64,000 bases of DNA from Microcyclospora pomicola. Taxonomy: Eukaryota > Ascomycota > Dothideomycetes > Capnodiales. Position 1 is the first letter of the stretch; each line of letters opens with the position of its first letter. Made by a program: the position numbers and the translations under genes. This document shows positions 30,033 through 41,122 of the stretch, piece after piece. The DNA lies in assembly GCA_002786065.1 (NCBI GenBank), contig NHNY01000020.1, positions 310,001 through 374,000 of the forward strand, read 5' to 3'. Under the pieces are notes generated by a model. It searched no databases. It saw only the letters and a list, made by a program, of their open reading frames with translations, and was not told the origin of the DNA.

Positions 30033-30677
30033 ATGGCATCTCCGATCGTTACGATGAGCTTTACAGAGGCAACTGCGAACCGCCGATCTGTTCGTGCCCT
30101 CGAAGCGAAGACTACGGTCTCGGACTCGACGATTATTGAGCTGGCCAAGGCCGCCATCCTTACCGTGCCCTCGGCCTTCGACAACCAGTCAACGCGGCTA
30201 ACGATCCTTCTCAAGGACGACCACAGGAAGCTCTGGTCTATCACTGCCGATGCTCTGATGGCGAAGATCGATCAGCAGCGTTGGGAGGAAGGTACCAAGG
30301 ACAGAATCGCCAAATTTGGCAATGCATATGGTACCATCCTATTCTGGGATGACCAGAGGTGTGCAGCTGAGATGAAGGAGCACGCCCCTGACATCTACAA
30401 GGATAAGACGGATGAGTGGGTGCAGCAGAGCAGTGGTATGCACCAATACTACATGTGGACCGCCCTCGAGGCTCTCGGACTCGGCGCCAACCTGCAACAC
30501 TACAATCCCCTGATTGACGCCGAAGTGCAGAAGACGTGGAACGTGCCTCCGCAATGGAAGCTGAAGGCACAATTGGTGTTTGGAGTGGCTGAGGAGGGTA
30601 ATGCTCCCGGGGGAAAGCGGCAAAAGCTTCCAGCAGAGCAGAGGCTGCAGGTATTTGGAGCTAGTGCGAAGATGTGA
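30033..30677 (+). CDS. Fungal nitroreductase, Hbn1/Frm2-like (214 aa)
   Basis: FMN-dependent oxidoreductase of the nitroreductase superfamily; yeast Hbn1/Frm2 act in fatty-acid and oxidative stress and reduce nitroaromatics. Single exon. Family features: FTEATANRRSVRALEAKTTV (FMN phosphate-binding RR..R region), ILTVPSAFDNQSTRLTILL, AYGTILFWDD, SSGMHQYYMWTALEALGLGA and LQHYNPLI. Length matches the fungal subfamily. It ends ASAKM; AKM resembles a weak PTS1. The longer frame to 29904 spans the TATA box and is unlikely. Neighbours are a divergent MFS exporter and a convergent Zn2Cys6 regulator. Confidence 0.9.
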   Translation: MASPIVTMSFTEATANRRSVRALEAKTTVSDSTIIELAKAAILTVPSAFDNQSTRLTILLKDDHRKLWSITADALMAKIDQQRWEEGTKDRIAKFGNAYGTILFWDDQRCAAEMKEHAPDIYKDKTDEWVQQSSGMHQYYMWTALEALGLGANLQHYNPLIDAEVQKTWNVPPQWKLKAQLVFGVAEEGNAPGGKRQKLPAEQRLQVFGASAKM

Positions 30678-30968
30678 GTCAAGATGTCTGAGCCTAATGC
30701 AAAATGAACTCTACCATAGCCAGGTGAAGCCTCAACACTGAGTCTTTCACAATATATCTTGAGACCGTCGCTGTGCTCGCCGATAGTACGCCAGTGCAAT
30801 GCAACGAGTGAGATACGCTTAAAACATGCATAAATTGTGTACTGTACTTACTGCTCCATCTTGGCATGCTCTTCGAAAACTTGTGGTAACAGAGTGCCCA
30901 TATCAAGCATAATTTTATGGTTGCTCCGAATGCACAGTAGCTAGATCAGAAGTGGCCAGGGTATCATT

Positions 30969-33137
30969 TTACGAGCCTGAAGATATGGTAGCCGGTAACC
31001 CCATGTCGCCGTATAGGTCGCCAGGCAAGGTAAGACTCTCGAGCTCATTAATAGAGGCTTGCTGATCCTCGAGGAGCGAAGTGAAGAGATTCCAGTCAAT
31101 AGTCTCGTCGTTCATGTTTTTGCTACACCTCTGTAAGACCGTCTGCTGCAGATTGGATTCCAGCGATTGGACGATGTCCCTCGCAGCATGAGCGCTGGGG
31201 CAAGTGGAAGGCAAGGATTCGAAAATAGTCAGGACGCGAGCGAGGGATTCGAGCGCCTGTGAATTTGCGGTGCTTTTTAAGTCCGAATTTATATACGCCA
31301 TGATCGTGAGCGTTGCATTCCAGAGTGTCTGTAAAACTTCTGTCCAGCCATAGAGAACATCGGACGTTGAGAATACCATAAAGACAATATCAACGATCGT
31401 GACTGCGTGTCGTAGAGCGCTTGCGATGTGTATTTCGACCCGAGGCTGTTCGGATTCGACTGGGTTGACCGTACCAGAAGCGATATGGCTGCGAGGATTG
31501 CGCAGACGGATGAAAGGGCGCTGAATCAGCATGTAGGTGTTGTAATAATGTAACTCCGAGAGCACGCTTTGCCGCTGTAGCCAGCTGGGCTGAGCCAAAT
31601 CGATACTGAATTCGTGTGTCTGTGAATCGCGGGAGCCCGTTCCCGAGCGTGTGAGTAATAGCTCTACAGGTAACTGCTTGTGCCAAATTTCAAGACTGTC
31701 GAGGGCAGTCGAAAGGTTGTGTGCATAGTGCTCAACAGCAGCAGGACTGTTGCTGTTACCATCTGCGAGGTCGATGGTTGAGGCGCATTCGCTAACATCA
31801 GTTACGATGATGGCGAGCGAAGCAAGTTGAGTGGAATATGCGTAAGCGTTCATTTTCCTCTCAGCACGCACTTGACGGCCATCTGGTGAGCTATCGCGCG
31901 GGAGGATATCTTCTGTGGGAAGAGGACACTTCACAAGACTTTTTTGACAGGCAGCAGGTAATTCGAGCTGGAGCGAGCACTGAAGATCCATGGAAAAGAG
32001 CATCCACCACAGTCTAGCACGAGCTGTCCTTTCCGTATCTGGTAGAGTGGCTGCTGGCACTCTGTGAAGCTTTGCAATATAAGCCTTGCGGACTGTGATG
32101 CCGAGCAGATTGTACGCATCATGAAAGGCGTTGCCTCTCATCAGGTACAAGACCATAAGTGCGTGGCTTTGAAGAACATCCAAGGACATCTCATTGGCTG
32201 TCCTCATTTGTTCGCGACAGCGATGAAAGTATTCGAACCCGGGCCAATCAATATCGTGAGGACGGGGATCAAGGGTAGTCTGCCGTGTGATCGGTTGTTT
32301 GAGACCTAAGACACGCCCAGCAAGACCGGTAGCGTAACTATGCTGCATGCCCAGGGCAACCATGGAGTCGATGAGCGCACTCCGCCGAGGAAATCCATCG
32401 GATATGGACGCCTCCAGCTCGGCGAATTCTGGCGCACCCAGGAGATTTAGAAATGGGTTGCAGAAGTCCCAGAAAAGGCGCAGATAGCATCTCAGCTGGT
32501 TCGGCAGAAGTGCGGCCGGGTCGGGGAGATCTTTACTTGAAGGCATCGGTACATGAGGAAGCTGAGCAGAAAGGCAGGCATCGAGACTGGGGGTTGGTGA
32601 GTTGCCTGGTTGCCAGGAAGAATGCAAAGCTGGACCACTAGGGACAGCCTTGCTATGATCTTTGTACGCATTACTAGGCGAAGGCTCCCATGTCCTCAGG
32701 CTCTCTGGCTGGTTGCTCGTGCTTGGGGGAGGGTAGAATCGACTAACAGCATTCAGATCTGCAGAGCCAACGGAGGCATCATTACGATCGTGGTTCTTCA
32801 AGCGGTGACTGTCCAGGTGCTTGGAAGCTCGAGATGATCCTACGGTTGATGGTGGCAGATTTGTGGATGATAAGGACAATGTGTTTCCCTCATAATCCAC
32901 TGGTGCAACACGCGTCGGAGCCTGCGAGATGATACACTCTGCGTTGTTCGCCACGCACTGAGCACATGGCCTCTGCTCGCCACACCTTACACGGTGCAAG
33001 CGACAGCGGTCACAAGCTCTGCCAGTCTTCTGTCGCTTGGTAGGCAAGACTGTACTGGAGTTGGTGTGGCTGCTGTCGTCGGGAACGCTGATCTCCCGAC
33101 GTGCCTTTGCAGGCGTTGCCGAGAAGCGATAGAACAT
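30969..33137 (-). CDS. Zn2Cys6 transcription factor (722 aa)
   Basis: Nuclear regulator of the Gal4-type class. Single exon. The zinc cluster is CDRCRLHRVRCGEQRPC plus AQC and C68; Cys residues are at about 42, 45, 52, 58, 61 and 68 (spacing C2C6C5C2C6C). It is preceded by the basic TKRQKTGR. A disordered Ser/Pro segment runs to about 200. The fungal_trans middle-homology domain follows (YLRLFWDFCNPFLNLLGA, HALMVLYLMRGNAFHDAYNL, ARLWWMLFSMDLQCSLQL) with a long C-terminal helical part. The target is not deducible; proximity suggests the MFS/nitroreductase pair, as inference only. It converges on the nitroreductase with 291 bp between stops. Confidence 0.92.
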   Translation of the reverse strand: MFYRFSATPAKARREISVPDDSSHTNSSTVLPTKRQKTGRACDRCRLHRVRCGEQRPCAQCVANNAECIISQAPTRVAPVDYEGNTLSLSSTNLPPSTVGSSRASKHLDSHRLKNHDRNDASVGSADLNAVSRFYPPPSTSNQPESLRTWEPSPSNAYKDHSKAVPSGPALHSSWQPGNSPTPSLDACLSAQLPHVPMPSSKDLPDPAALLPNQLRCYLRLFWDFCNPFLNLLGAPEFAELEASISDGFPRRSALIDSMVALGMQHSYATGLAGRVLGLKQPITRQTTLDPRPHDIDWPGFEYFHRCREQMRTANEMSLDVLQSHALMVLYLMRGNAFHDAYNLLGITVRKAYIAKLHRVPAATLPDTERTARARLWWMLFSMDLQCSLQLELPAACQKSLVKCPLPTEDILPRDSSPDGRQVRAERKMNAYAYSTQLASLAIIVTDVSECASTIDLADGNSNSPAAVEHYAHNLSTALDSLEIWHKQLPVELLLTRSGTGSRDSQTHEFSIDLAQPSWLQRQSVLSELHYYNTYMLIQRPFIRLRNPRSHIASGTVNPVESEQPRVEIHIASALRHAVTIVDIVFMVFSTSDVLYGWTEVLQTLWNATLTIMAYINSDLKSTANSQALESLARVLTIFESLPSTCPSAHAARDIVQSLESNLQQTVLQRCSKNMNDETIDWNLFTSLLEDQQASINELESLTLPGDLYGDMGLPATISSGS

Positions 33138-33581
33138 GGTGAGATCAACTTTCGTGTCGCGGTTAAGGCACTATCAGCCTCAGATCGATGCATAGGAGCA
33201 AGAACCTTCTGGTCTTGTATACAGTATCGACAACAGCATGGTGCGATAAAGTTCGATTGTCAGACAGGACGAGCATTTGGAGTATTGAAGGAAAGGGCAG
33301 ACCTTCCTGTGGCTGACTAACCACTCTACATCACGTTTCTGAATGCAACCCATGGAGCGGGTCGAGAGATCTCGGTTCATAAGGTAGAACAGCTATTGAG
33401 CTCGAAGACAGGCACGTCCTAACATGACACTGTGCCTCACCAGGCGAACAAACATATGTCCAGATGAGCAAAATAGCAGGGCTGTAATGAAGCCCTATGG
33501 CCTACATCTCAAACATCCAGGTAACGATGGGTTGGACAAGATTGGAGGTATGTACATAAGGTATAATACAGCGACCGAAAC
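33138..33581. other. Intergenic: Zn2Cys6 promoter and NDUFA11 3' side
   Basis: 444 bp without a recognised gene. Confidence 0.45.
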
Positions 33582-34384
33582 TCAGGAGGCCATGCGTGAT
33601 GACGGGGGAACGTCAATATTGTATGCCTCCTTGATGCGCTGTGCTCTTCTCTCCTCGTAGCCTGGGGCGTAGACACCTGTACACGCAGAGACATGTTAGT
33701 ACACTCGTTGGCCAAACAGTAGTAGGGTATAGGTAGTAATGGGAGGAACAAGTCTCACCTCGACCTTCGCCTAGCTCGTTCACGGTCTCCTCCAATGGTC
33801 GTCTCCTGTTCTTCCTCAACTCCATTTTCCGTGCAACCTCATCATGATCCTTGTCTTTCTTGGCGCCCATCAACTTCCCACCGGTGAAGGAGAATGCACC
33901 CAGTATCGCAGCCAATGCGCTACCATATCCGAAAACTCCTGGCATCGAGCGGACTAGCCGAGCTTGTCAGTTTGGGGGCATCCGTCACGCGTGGGTTGCT
34001 CAGGGCATACATCTTAGTCCCATCATTGTGCCTGCGAAGAATCCTCCCAACGACGAGTTCAACGCATCGTCCTTCTGGCGGAGATTGGCAGAACAATCCT
34101 TGGTGAATTGGTAGACTCCGCCCATGGCCGCTGTGTACTTCGTGTCAGACTCCGGTCCTGCTTTTCCCATTCCTCACGTATGCCCACTCACCGAACACTG
34201 CGACAGTGCCACCACTCCGCGTGAAAACACCGAAAGCGCCGACATTTTGCTTGGTGAGCGTGTTCTGGATGGTTGAGACGAAGAGACCGGCGGTGCCCGT
34301 CATCAAGGTCGCCTTGACAGCGCCCCCAACTGCGTCTTGGGGTCGGTAGAGCTCCTCCTGCTGCTCCTGCGTATTGTGAGCCAT
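33582..34384 (-). CDS. Complex I subunit NDUFA11/B14.7-type, Tim17 family (4 exons, 200 aa)
   Basis: Membrane-arm accessory subunit of mitochondrial complex I (the 21.3 kDa subunit of Neurospora), in the Tim17/22/23 fold family. Exons are 34384-34192, 34130-34011, 33953-33759 and 33676-33582; introns are 61, 57 and 82 bp, the last with a TACTAAC branch point. The product starts MAHNTQEQQEELYRPQDAVG and continues KQNVGAFGVFTRSGGTVAVF, AAMGGVYQFTKDCSANLRQK, NSSLGGFFAGTMMGLRFRSM and FGYGSALAAILGAFSF, all Gly-rich helices. The charged tail contains YAPGYEERRAQRIKEAYNID. Second complex I accessory subunit in this window. Confidence 0.9.
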
Positions 34385-34679
34385 GGCGAGCGAGGTGTGT
34401 GGGCAATGCACGACGGTGCTGGAATGGAGCAGCTTGGTGGTGGTGGTAGTGGTCCACTCCGAGCGACGAACCTCAAGTCTTCCGCTTCGGCTAGAGCTTC
34501 CCAGAAACGTCAGAGCTTCGACGTCCCTTGTTCGTACATATTAATTGTTGTGAGACAGTCCTACTAATCCTCTACGTGTCCAGGCATCTCGCTTTTCATA
34601 AAGGATATCCAAGTCATGACGACCGATTTCCGGTTGCGATAGTCATACTGATCATCCCTACACAATTCTCATTCTCACC

Positions 34680-35369
34680 ATGGCTCGACGACGCCGTGCT
34701 CCGCGACCCGGCGCACTTGCAGACCTCGCGCCCTTGCGCATCCTTACACAAATCGCTCTCCTTCAACTTTCATATTATGGCATTGCCATTGTTCTCATCG
34801 TCTTCACCACATTTGTTGCTGGCCAACACCCTAATGCGAGCCTGTTCCTGGACTGGCACAGTTTACGCAGCGATGTCACCACCGGCTGGACACTAGGGCT
34901 GTGTTGGATGCTGGACAGTCTGATTACGTGCGTTTCATACTGCAACGCCTCTTCCATCGCCAGTACCGAATACTGACGTCTAGCTCATAGTGTGATACCA
35001 ATGCTCCTCTTGATCGCGCGCTCCAAACTTGTCCTTGACTTTGCGCTTACGATTCACTTCATTAACCTCCTCGTTACTGTTGGCTACACACGCGAAATCC
35101 CAGACACGCTTTACTGGTGGCTGGTCCAAGCCTGCTCAGCAGCTCTGATGACTTCGCTCGGTATGTGGGCTTGTCAGTGGCGCGAGCTGCAGCCGATGAT
35201 GTTTGGCGGCAACAAGGCAAAAGCCGCGAATGCGGAAGCTGGAAACGGACATCCGCCGGAAGCGTCTGCGTTGATGGTAGATCACGAAGCTGCAGAGAGA
35301 AGGGATCAAGCGAGAGGTGGCGCAGAGTCGTTCGAGATGAGTGGCATGGCTCCAAAAGCCGCAGCTTGA
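34680..35369 (+). CDS. SYS1: Golgi membrane protein SYS1 (2 exons, 208 aa)
   Basis: Four-helix Golgi protein that recruits the Arl3/ARFRP1 GTPase and so the golgin Imh1 to the trans-Golgi. Exons are 34680-34927 and 34991-35369, with a 63-bp intron (GTGCGT..TAG). The product starts MARRRRAPRPGALADLAPLR and continues ILTQIALLQLSYYGIAIVLI, GWTLGLCWMLDSLITVIPML, ALTIHFINLLVTVGYTREIP and MTSLGMWACQWRELQPM, the conserved end of the family. A hydrophilic tail of about 55 residues follows. It is divergent from the NDUFA11-type gene with 295 bp between starts. Confidence 0.92.
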
Positions 35370-36341
35370 AAGAGTAGTAGACGCGTGATAACAGTCGCGG
35401 CGTACCAAGTCATACAACAAGCAGCGTAGTTGCGCACCAAGAGTCGCGGGGTGAACAAGACTGCCGGGTGGGCAGCAGAGACGATGCGGTGGCGCGCAGG
35501 GACGCTTGGAGAGGATGAGCATATATTGCACGGCTATGACAAGCCTACACACTGCAGTGCTCGCCTGACCAGACAGGAGATGCGAATTTCCACTCTGGTC
35601 ACTCGTCATAAAGAGCCGGGAGCGACGTGGTAGGAACAGAGTGTACCACACCGCACGCCCACGTCCTGCCTCTGAGCTTAGCATCCAACATGGCGTCCTG
35701 GCGCGTGTTCTGAATCATGGGCAAGAGCGCAAGCGTGCGGAAAGCTCACTCAAATATGAACACGACATCATACATGCCGCGTCGATCGCTAGACTCGACC
35801 AGAGGGTGGCGGCTTAATAGCCAGGACTCTACTATCGTCGCTCTGCTCGCTCCTCTGGATACAAGATCAAAGGCTTGGCAAGAGACGGTCACCAAGCCGA
35901 ACCTCTTCTATTCACAGAGAGCACGACGGAAGGCGATCTGATTCGGACTCTAAGCGGAGGCATGACACATGTTGAGTCAGGCCTGATCAGAATCACTGGC
36001 TCTCGCAGCCCAGGAGATAGCGACTCCTTTCCTATTTCGTAGCGTCATTGTTGAATAGCTTGTCAAATTGTCCGCTGCGACTATGTACAATCCATTTTCG
36101 ATGCCTGCAGACACAAGACCAGTGATCAAATGCTGTCAACCTGAATCATGTCCACTACGTCTCGCATCCGTGTCCACGCCAGACATTGCGTGGGAAAGTG
36201 ATAAGCAGAGAGCGCACTACTTACATGCACCCCACTTCCAAACTGACATAGAACTCATGAGTCTTGGATCCTGATACTACATACGTGTACTTTAATAAAC
36301 TAAGCTTTGCCACCACAGTCCGCAGAAGTACAACACAGCTC
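35370..36341. other. Convergent intergenic stretch between SYS1 and SAP1
   Basis: About 970 bp holding the two 3' ends. Short frames on both strands show no recognisable domain. Confidence 0.4.
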
Positions 36342-38949
36342 TCAGCCACCTCGCTCGCCAAACTCCTTCGCCCAGTCGTCAAACTCCTTCAGCCCGGCTT
36401 TGCTGACACTAGGTCGGATGTTGACCAGACTGGCCTCGAAATCCTGCATGCCGATCCCGCGAATGTCCTCGGGACTCATGTGCAGAAGCCTCTCGCCGAG
36501 CGAACGCAGCGGACCCATGGCGGCATCCTTGGCGAGCGCGGTGATGTCCGATCCGGAATATCCATCGGTGAGTCTGACGAGTTGTTGGAGCTCGCGGTCG
36601 CGCAGGTTGTGTTTCTGCGAAGCGAGGAGGGTGCGAAGTTGCTTTTCGCGCACCCAGTCCTCGGGGAGCGGAATGTATTGTCGGCGAACAAAGCGGCGTC
36701 GGGCGGCTTCGTCGATGGCCCAAGGCAGATTGGTCGCGGCGAGGACGAGCACGCGGGTCGCGTCGCCTTTGTCCTTGTCCTCACGACCTGCAGCGGCCTT
36801 TTGTAGGTCGGACCACCCGATAAGAAACTCGGTCTTGATGCGACGGGTAGCTTCGTGTTCGGAGCCGCCGCCACGGGCGCCCAGGAGTGAATCAATCTCG
36901 TCAACAAAGATTATGCTTGGAGCAAGGGCTTTGGCTATGGCGAAAAGAGCCCGCACAAGCTTTTCACTTTCGCCTAAGAATTTGCTCGTAAGACTGCTGG
37001 CGGATATGGCAAAGAATACGCTTTTGCTTTCGGTGGCGACGGCACGGGCGAGCATGGTCTTGCCTGTTCCTGGGGGTCCAAACAAAAGCATACCGCGGGC
37101 CGGTTCACGCAGCCCCATGAACAGATCAGGGCGTAGAAATGGATAGACCACTGTTTCCTTGAGAGCACTTTTGGCAATTTCCAGTCCTGCCACATCATCC
37201 CAATGCACCTCGTCTCCCTGAACAACGATCTCGTTAAAAATCTGTTTCGCAGCAGTTTCGTCGACGCCGCGAGGCAGATTCTTCATCAGCTCTTGTATAC
37301 GAGCATCAGAGACTTGTTGTTCAGTAGGTGTGTCTGGTTGGTCAGAATCGGGTGAATCATCAGTGCTTGGTGGCGTGATCGCTGCAGGGACTGTCTTCGA
37401 TTCTACCTTCCTTTTTGCTGTTTTCTTCGTCCCAACTTCTGGGCTGCTTGGAGTATCGACTGGATTTGTTCGGTGCCCCTGCTTGACCCGGCTGCTAAGT
37501 TGAGACTGTACATTGTCTAACTTCTGCCTCTCGGCCATAGCACTGACAACACCTACCGCTCTGCCTACGGCTTTGCGAGGAATTGCTGGTGATGTATTGG
37601 GTACGCCGATCGTCCGAGAAGAGGAACTCGGAGTTGAATCTGGTCTCATAGTTGCATGACTAGTTGGTTTCGGTGGTTTGGCTGGGGGGTGGTTGGGATA
37701 TTCTTTCATGTAAGATATTGAGCTTGGCGGTCCCATTGCTGGAAGCGGGGACGCGGCGGGCCTTGAAGCTTCCGATGGCAATGCTTGTGATGATGGCGCT
37801 CGGTGAGGTGGAGGTGGAGGTGGTGGTTGTGAGAACCTAGCAGCGTCCACAGAATCGTTGCTCTGCGAGAACCCCGGCCAGTCGTACGGCGATGCTTCGG
37901 GATACGGCGGCAGGTTCTGAGGGTGGGAATCAAAACTGGCACGGGGCTTGATGAAATCTGTCGGACTTGGCGGTCGAACAAGAACTTGGTCCGAGGCGCG
38001 TCTGTCAGGTTGAGCGCGCTCCTCCCGGATCAAAGTTCTTGTATAGGGATCCCATGTTGTAGCAGAGGCCACAGGCGTAGTATTACCACTTGATGATGGG
38101 AAACCTCCAAGACTTGGTCGCTGCTGTCCACCCCATACTTGTGAGGCGGCCTTTGCTGCTGCAGGTAGTGGCCGTGTTCGTAGGGTCGTGGCGATTTTAC
38201 CGGAGCTGGTCCGGTCTTTCGGATTTGACCGGAGTGTGCGCAGCATACCACCTGCTTTCTTCTCCGGACTAGGGGTACGAGCGCGAGGCGGCGTCTTGCT
38301 GGATGGTGGTGCAAGGTGTGCCGAAGCATTTGACTGCATACTCATGGCTCGGGGAACATCTCTATCAGTGCTTTTGGCAGCCAGATGAGATGGCCGCTTT
38401 GGTTGCGTAGGCCGTTTCTCTGGCACAGGCGGTGGGCGCGGAAGATCTGTATAGCTGGTCTGGCGTACGGTATTGGATCCCAACCAGCCAGGGCTGCTGG
38501 TGGAAGTGGTCTGTTTGCTGAGCACGGGACCGCTGGACTCTCTGCCCTTGGAAGGCGTCTCGCGGCCGTTCTCCTTTGCCTCCTCCTCCGCCTCCTCACG
38601 GCTCTTCCTAAGTGCTTCCAGAAGATCTACGCGCTCTTTACACTGCAATTCCATTGACCTTAGTGAGTCCTGTAATGCCTTTTCCGTCTCTGTCCGCGCG
38701 ATATAGCTGGAGGGCAGTTTGTATGCATTGTGGTAATAAATCTGGTCCAGCGCGTTCCGCCATGCTCGTAATGCTTCCGCCTCATTGTTCTGGTCGTTGG
38801 TTAGTTCTTGCTGGCGGCAACGCAAGAAGATGAGCCCGTTCTCTCGCGTGACGCACCTGGCCCTCAAAGTAGATTGCAGTCGAGCATATCAGATAACACT
38901 CGTCATAGGTCTTTTGCATTGACGACGTAGCATTTGCCTTGCGCATCAT
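36342..38949 (-). CDS. MIT-domain AAA ATPase, SAP1/YTA6-like (2 exons, 846 aa)
   Basis: Meiotic-group AAA ATPase related to spastin, fidgetin and Vps4; yeast relatives are Sap1 and Yta6. Exons are 38949-38857 and 38789-36342, with a 67-bp intron (GTGCGT..CTAAC..CAG). The join gives YDECYLICSTAIYFEGQNNE and AEALRAWRNALDQIYYHNAY, an MIT-like helical N-terminus. A 400-residue Pro/Ser-rich linker follows. The AAA module is near residues 560-720: Walker A GPPGTGKTM at about 599, Walker B IIFVDEIDSLLGARGG, and the family trait ISASSLTSKFLGESEKLVR. The end carries a Vps4-type C-terminal helix. Substrate and site of action are not evident; microtubule or membrane remodelling is possible. Confidence 0.9.
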
Positions 38950-39336
38950 CGTTGCGCTGAAGCCTGAGTTTTCGGCTGGTATAGAGTTCGTCGGTCATAA
39001 AGATCGTGTATGAGGGACGATTGTTAGATGCTGCTCACTATGTCCCGTGTATGAGAGAGACTGGCGGGCAGTGCGCTACAAAGGATTGTGTGACGTAGCT
39101 CTATTATTGGCGCCAGGTCACCATTGTGGCTCGGACTTTCGTTTGGCCTCGTCTGCGCCACACAAGTCGCAGTACAACGCCAGCAACACCTTGAAACAGA
39201 GCGTGACTGAATTTGCCAGGTGACAATTTCTGCACACCGACCATCTGAAGCCATCGGTCAGAAACGCTGTGAAGGCGGTAGTGGTTAACCTGACCTTGTT
39301 GATGAAGCGAGGTGTAAGACGGATATCAAACAGGCA
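38950..39336. promoter_or_regulatory. Divergent promoter region of SAP1-like and AsnRS genes
   Basis: 387 bp between start codons of divergent genes; no specific site recognised. Confidence 0.45.
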
Positions 39337-40929
39337 ATGAGGCGATGCACGCGTGCTTTCAGACGTCTTGAGCCAACTGCTGTACCCAGGCGATCCTTCA
39401 TTACTACACGTGCCCAGAAAGACTGCGCCAACATCGCAGCACTCCTCCAGAAGGATGGACACGTCGAGCATGTGGAAGTCAATGGCTGGATCCGTTCAGT
39501 GAGAAAACAGAAACGGATTGCTTTTGCGGTGCTTGGTGATGGCTCGACCACACGTCCTCTACAGGCAGTCTTAAGACCTGAACAAGTGGCCGAGTACGTT
39601 TTCGAAGTCGCGGACACGCCATGATCAATTCTGATCCGATTTGCTAGGATATCTACTGGGTCAGCCGTCAAGCTCACTGGAACATGGCGGCCATCTGTTG
39701 GCAGCAAGCAGAGTCATGAGCTTCAAGTAGCGAGTGTCAGAGTGCTGGGAGACAACGATGCTGAAAGCAGTCCTGTTCAGCCCAAGTACCAAACACCTGA
39801 GTATCTCCGGACTATACCGCATCTCCGCCCTCGTATTCCGACCAATGCCCTCTTGCTGAAACTGAGGTCTCAAGTCATTACAAGCATCACCAACTTCTTT
39901 GACAAACAAGATTTCGTACAGACTCACACACCCGTCATCACGTCTTCAGATTGTGAGGGCGCGGGAGAGGTCTTTACCGTCTCTTCAAGTGCAGCGCAAA
40001 GCTCGCCACAGCACAACAAACCTGAAGCTGCAGCGCAAGTGGAGCACTTCTTTCGGACGCCAAAATATCTGACCGTGTCTGCGCAACTTCACCTTGAGGC
40101 CCTAGCTCAAGCAGTGAGCAGAGTATGGACACTCTCACCCACTTTCCGGGCCGAGAAGAGCGACACACCTCGTCACCTGAGCGAATTCTACATGCTGGAA
40201 GCAGAAATGTGCTTCGTGGAGGATATGGCGGAAGTCATGGACGTCGTGGAGAACATGCTGAGAGCTATCGTTACTAATCTGCAAGGCTCAAAGATCGGAG
40301 TCGAGCTGTTACAAGCCAGACAGTTGCCAGCAGATTCTACAAACGAAGACGCTGAGAGACATGTCAGTGCTGAGGTCTTGGAACAGCGGTGGGACGGTAT
40401 GTCAGCCACAAGCTGGCCGCGCATTACCTACGACGATGCGATGAGTGCGTTACGCCAAGCGGTCACCGAGGGAAAGACCTCGTTCGTCTTCGAACCCCGT
40501 GACGAGGATGGCCTACAAGCGGAGCATGAGCGGTATCTAGCAACTGTGATCGGGCAGGGAAAACCGGTATTCGTGACCGACTATCCCCAACACCAGAAAC
40601 CTTTCTATATGCCTCCTTCAACTTCGACACTCAACAGTAAAGGCAATGCGGGAACAGCTGCGTGCTTTGATTTACTCGTACCAGACTTGTGCGAGCTGGT
40701 CGGGGGCTCACTGCGTGAGTTCCGGCACGAAGCTCTCGTCGAGAACATGCGCGCAAGAGGCGTTGCGGGTGAAAATTTGGAATGGTATCAAGATCTACGG
40801 AAGTATGGTAGTGTGCCTCACGGCGGTTTCGGCTTGGGTTTCGATCGTCTGCTGTGCTATCTGGGCGGAGTAACGAATCTACGAGATGTGGTCGCCTTTC
40901 CAAGATGGTATGGAAGATGCGAGTGCTGA
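39337..40929 (+). CDS. SLM5: Mitochondrial asparaginyl-tRNA synthetase (2 exons, 512 aa)
   Basis: Class II synthetase that charges mitochondrial tRNA-Asn. Exons are 39337-39593 and 39648-40929, with a 54-bp intron (GTACGT..TAG). An Arg-rich presequence (MRRCTRAFRRLEPTAVPRRS) predicts mitochondrial import. The OB-fold anticodon domain reads VEVNGWIRSVRKQKRIAFAV. The catalytic part has LRSQVITSITNFFDKQDFVQ, GAGEVFTV, motif 2 FRAEKSDTPRHLSEFYMLEA and motif 3 GFGLGFDRLLCYLGG..LRDVVAFPR. Length fits the mitochondrial rather than the cytosolic enzyme. It converges on the secreted-protein gene. Confidence 0.93.
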
Positions 40930-41122
40930 TGCTGCCCTCATGAGTTGGACAGTTTGTACAACGCTGAGAGATAACATTCCCAAAAACGAGCTAGCTGTCG
41001 TTTAGTGACAGGTATGGTCTCCACGACCAGCAGACATACGACAAGTGTTTCACTTCATCCTTCGATATTCCCTCTTCATCGCTTCTCGACCTCAATTTCG
41101 CCCCCTCACTCTCACCTCAACC

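Noticed and set aside
32222-32245. Reverse-strand GGGTTCGAATAC, tRNA B-box-like
   Set aside because: It lies within the Zn2Cys6 coding sequence and the flanks do not fold as a tRNA.
36307-37146. 279-codon plus-strand frame, Ser/Arg-rich
   Set aside because: Antisense of the SAP1-like AAA domain.
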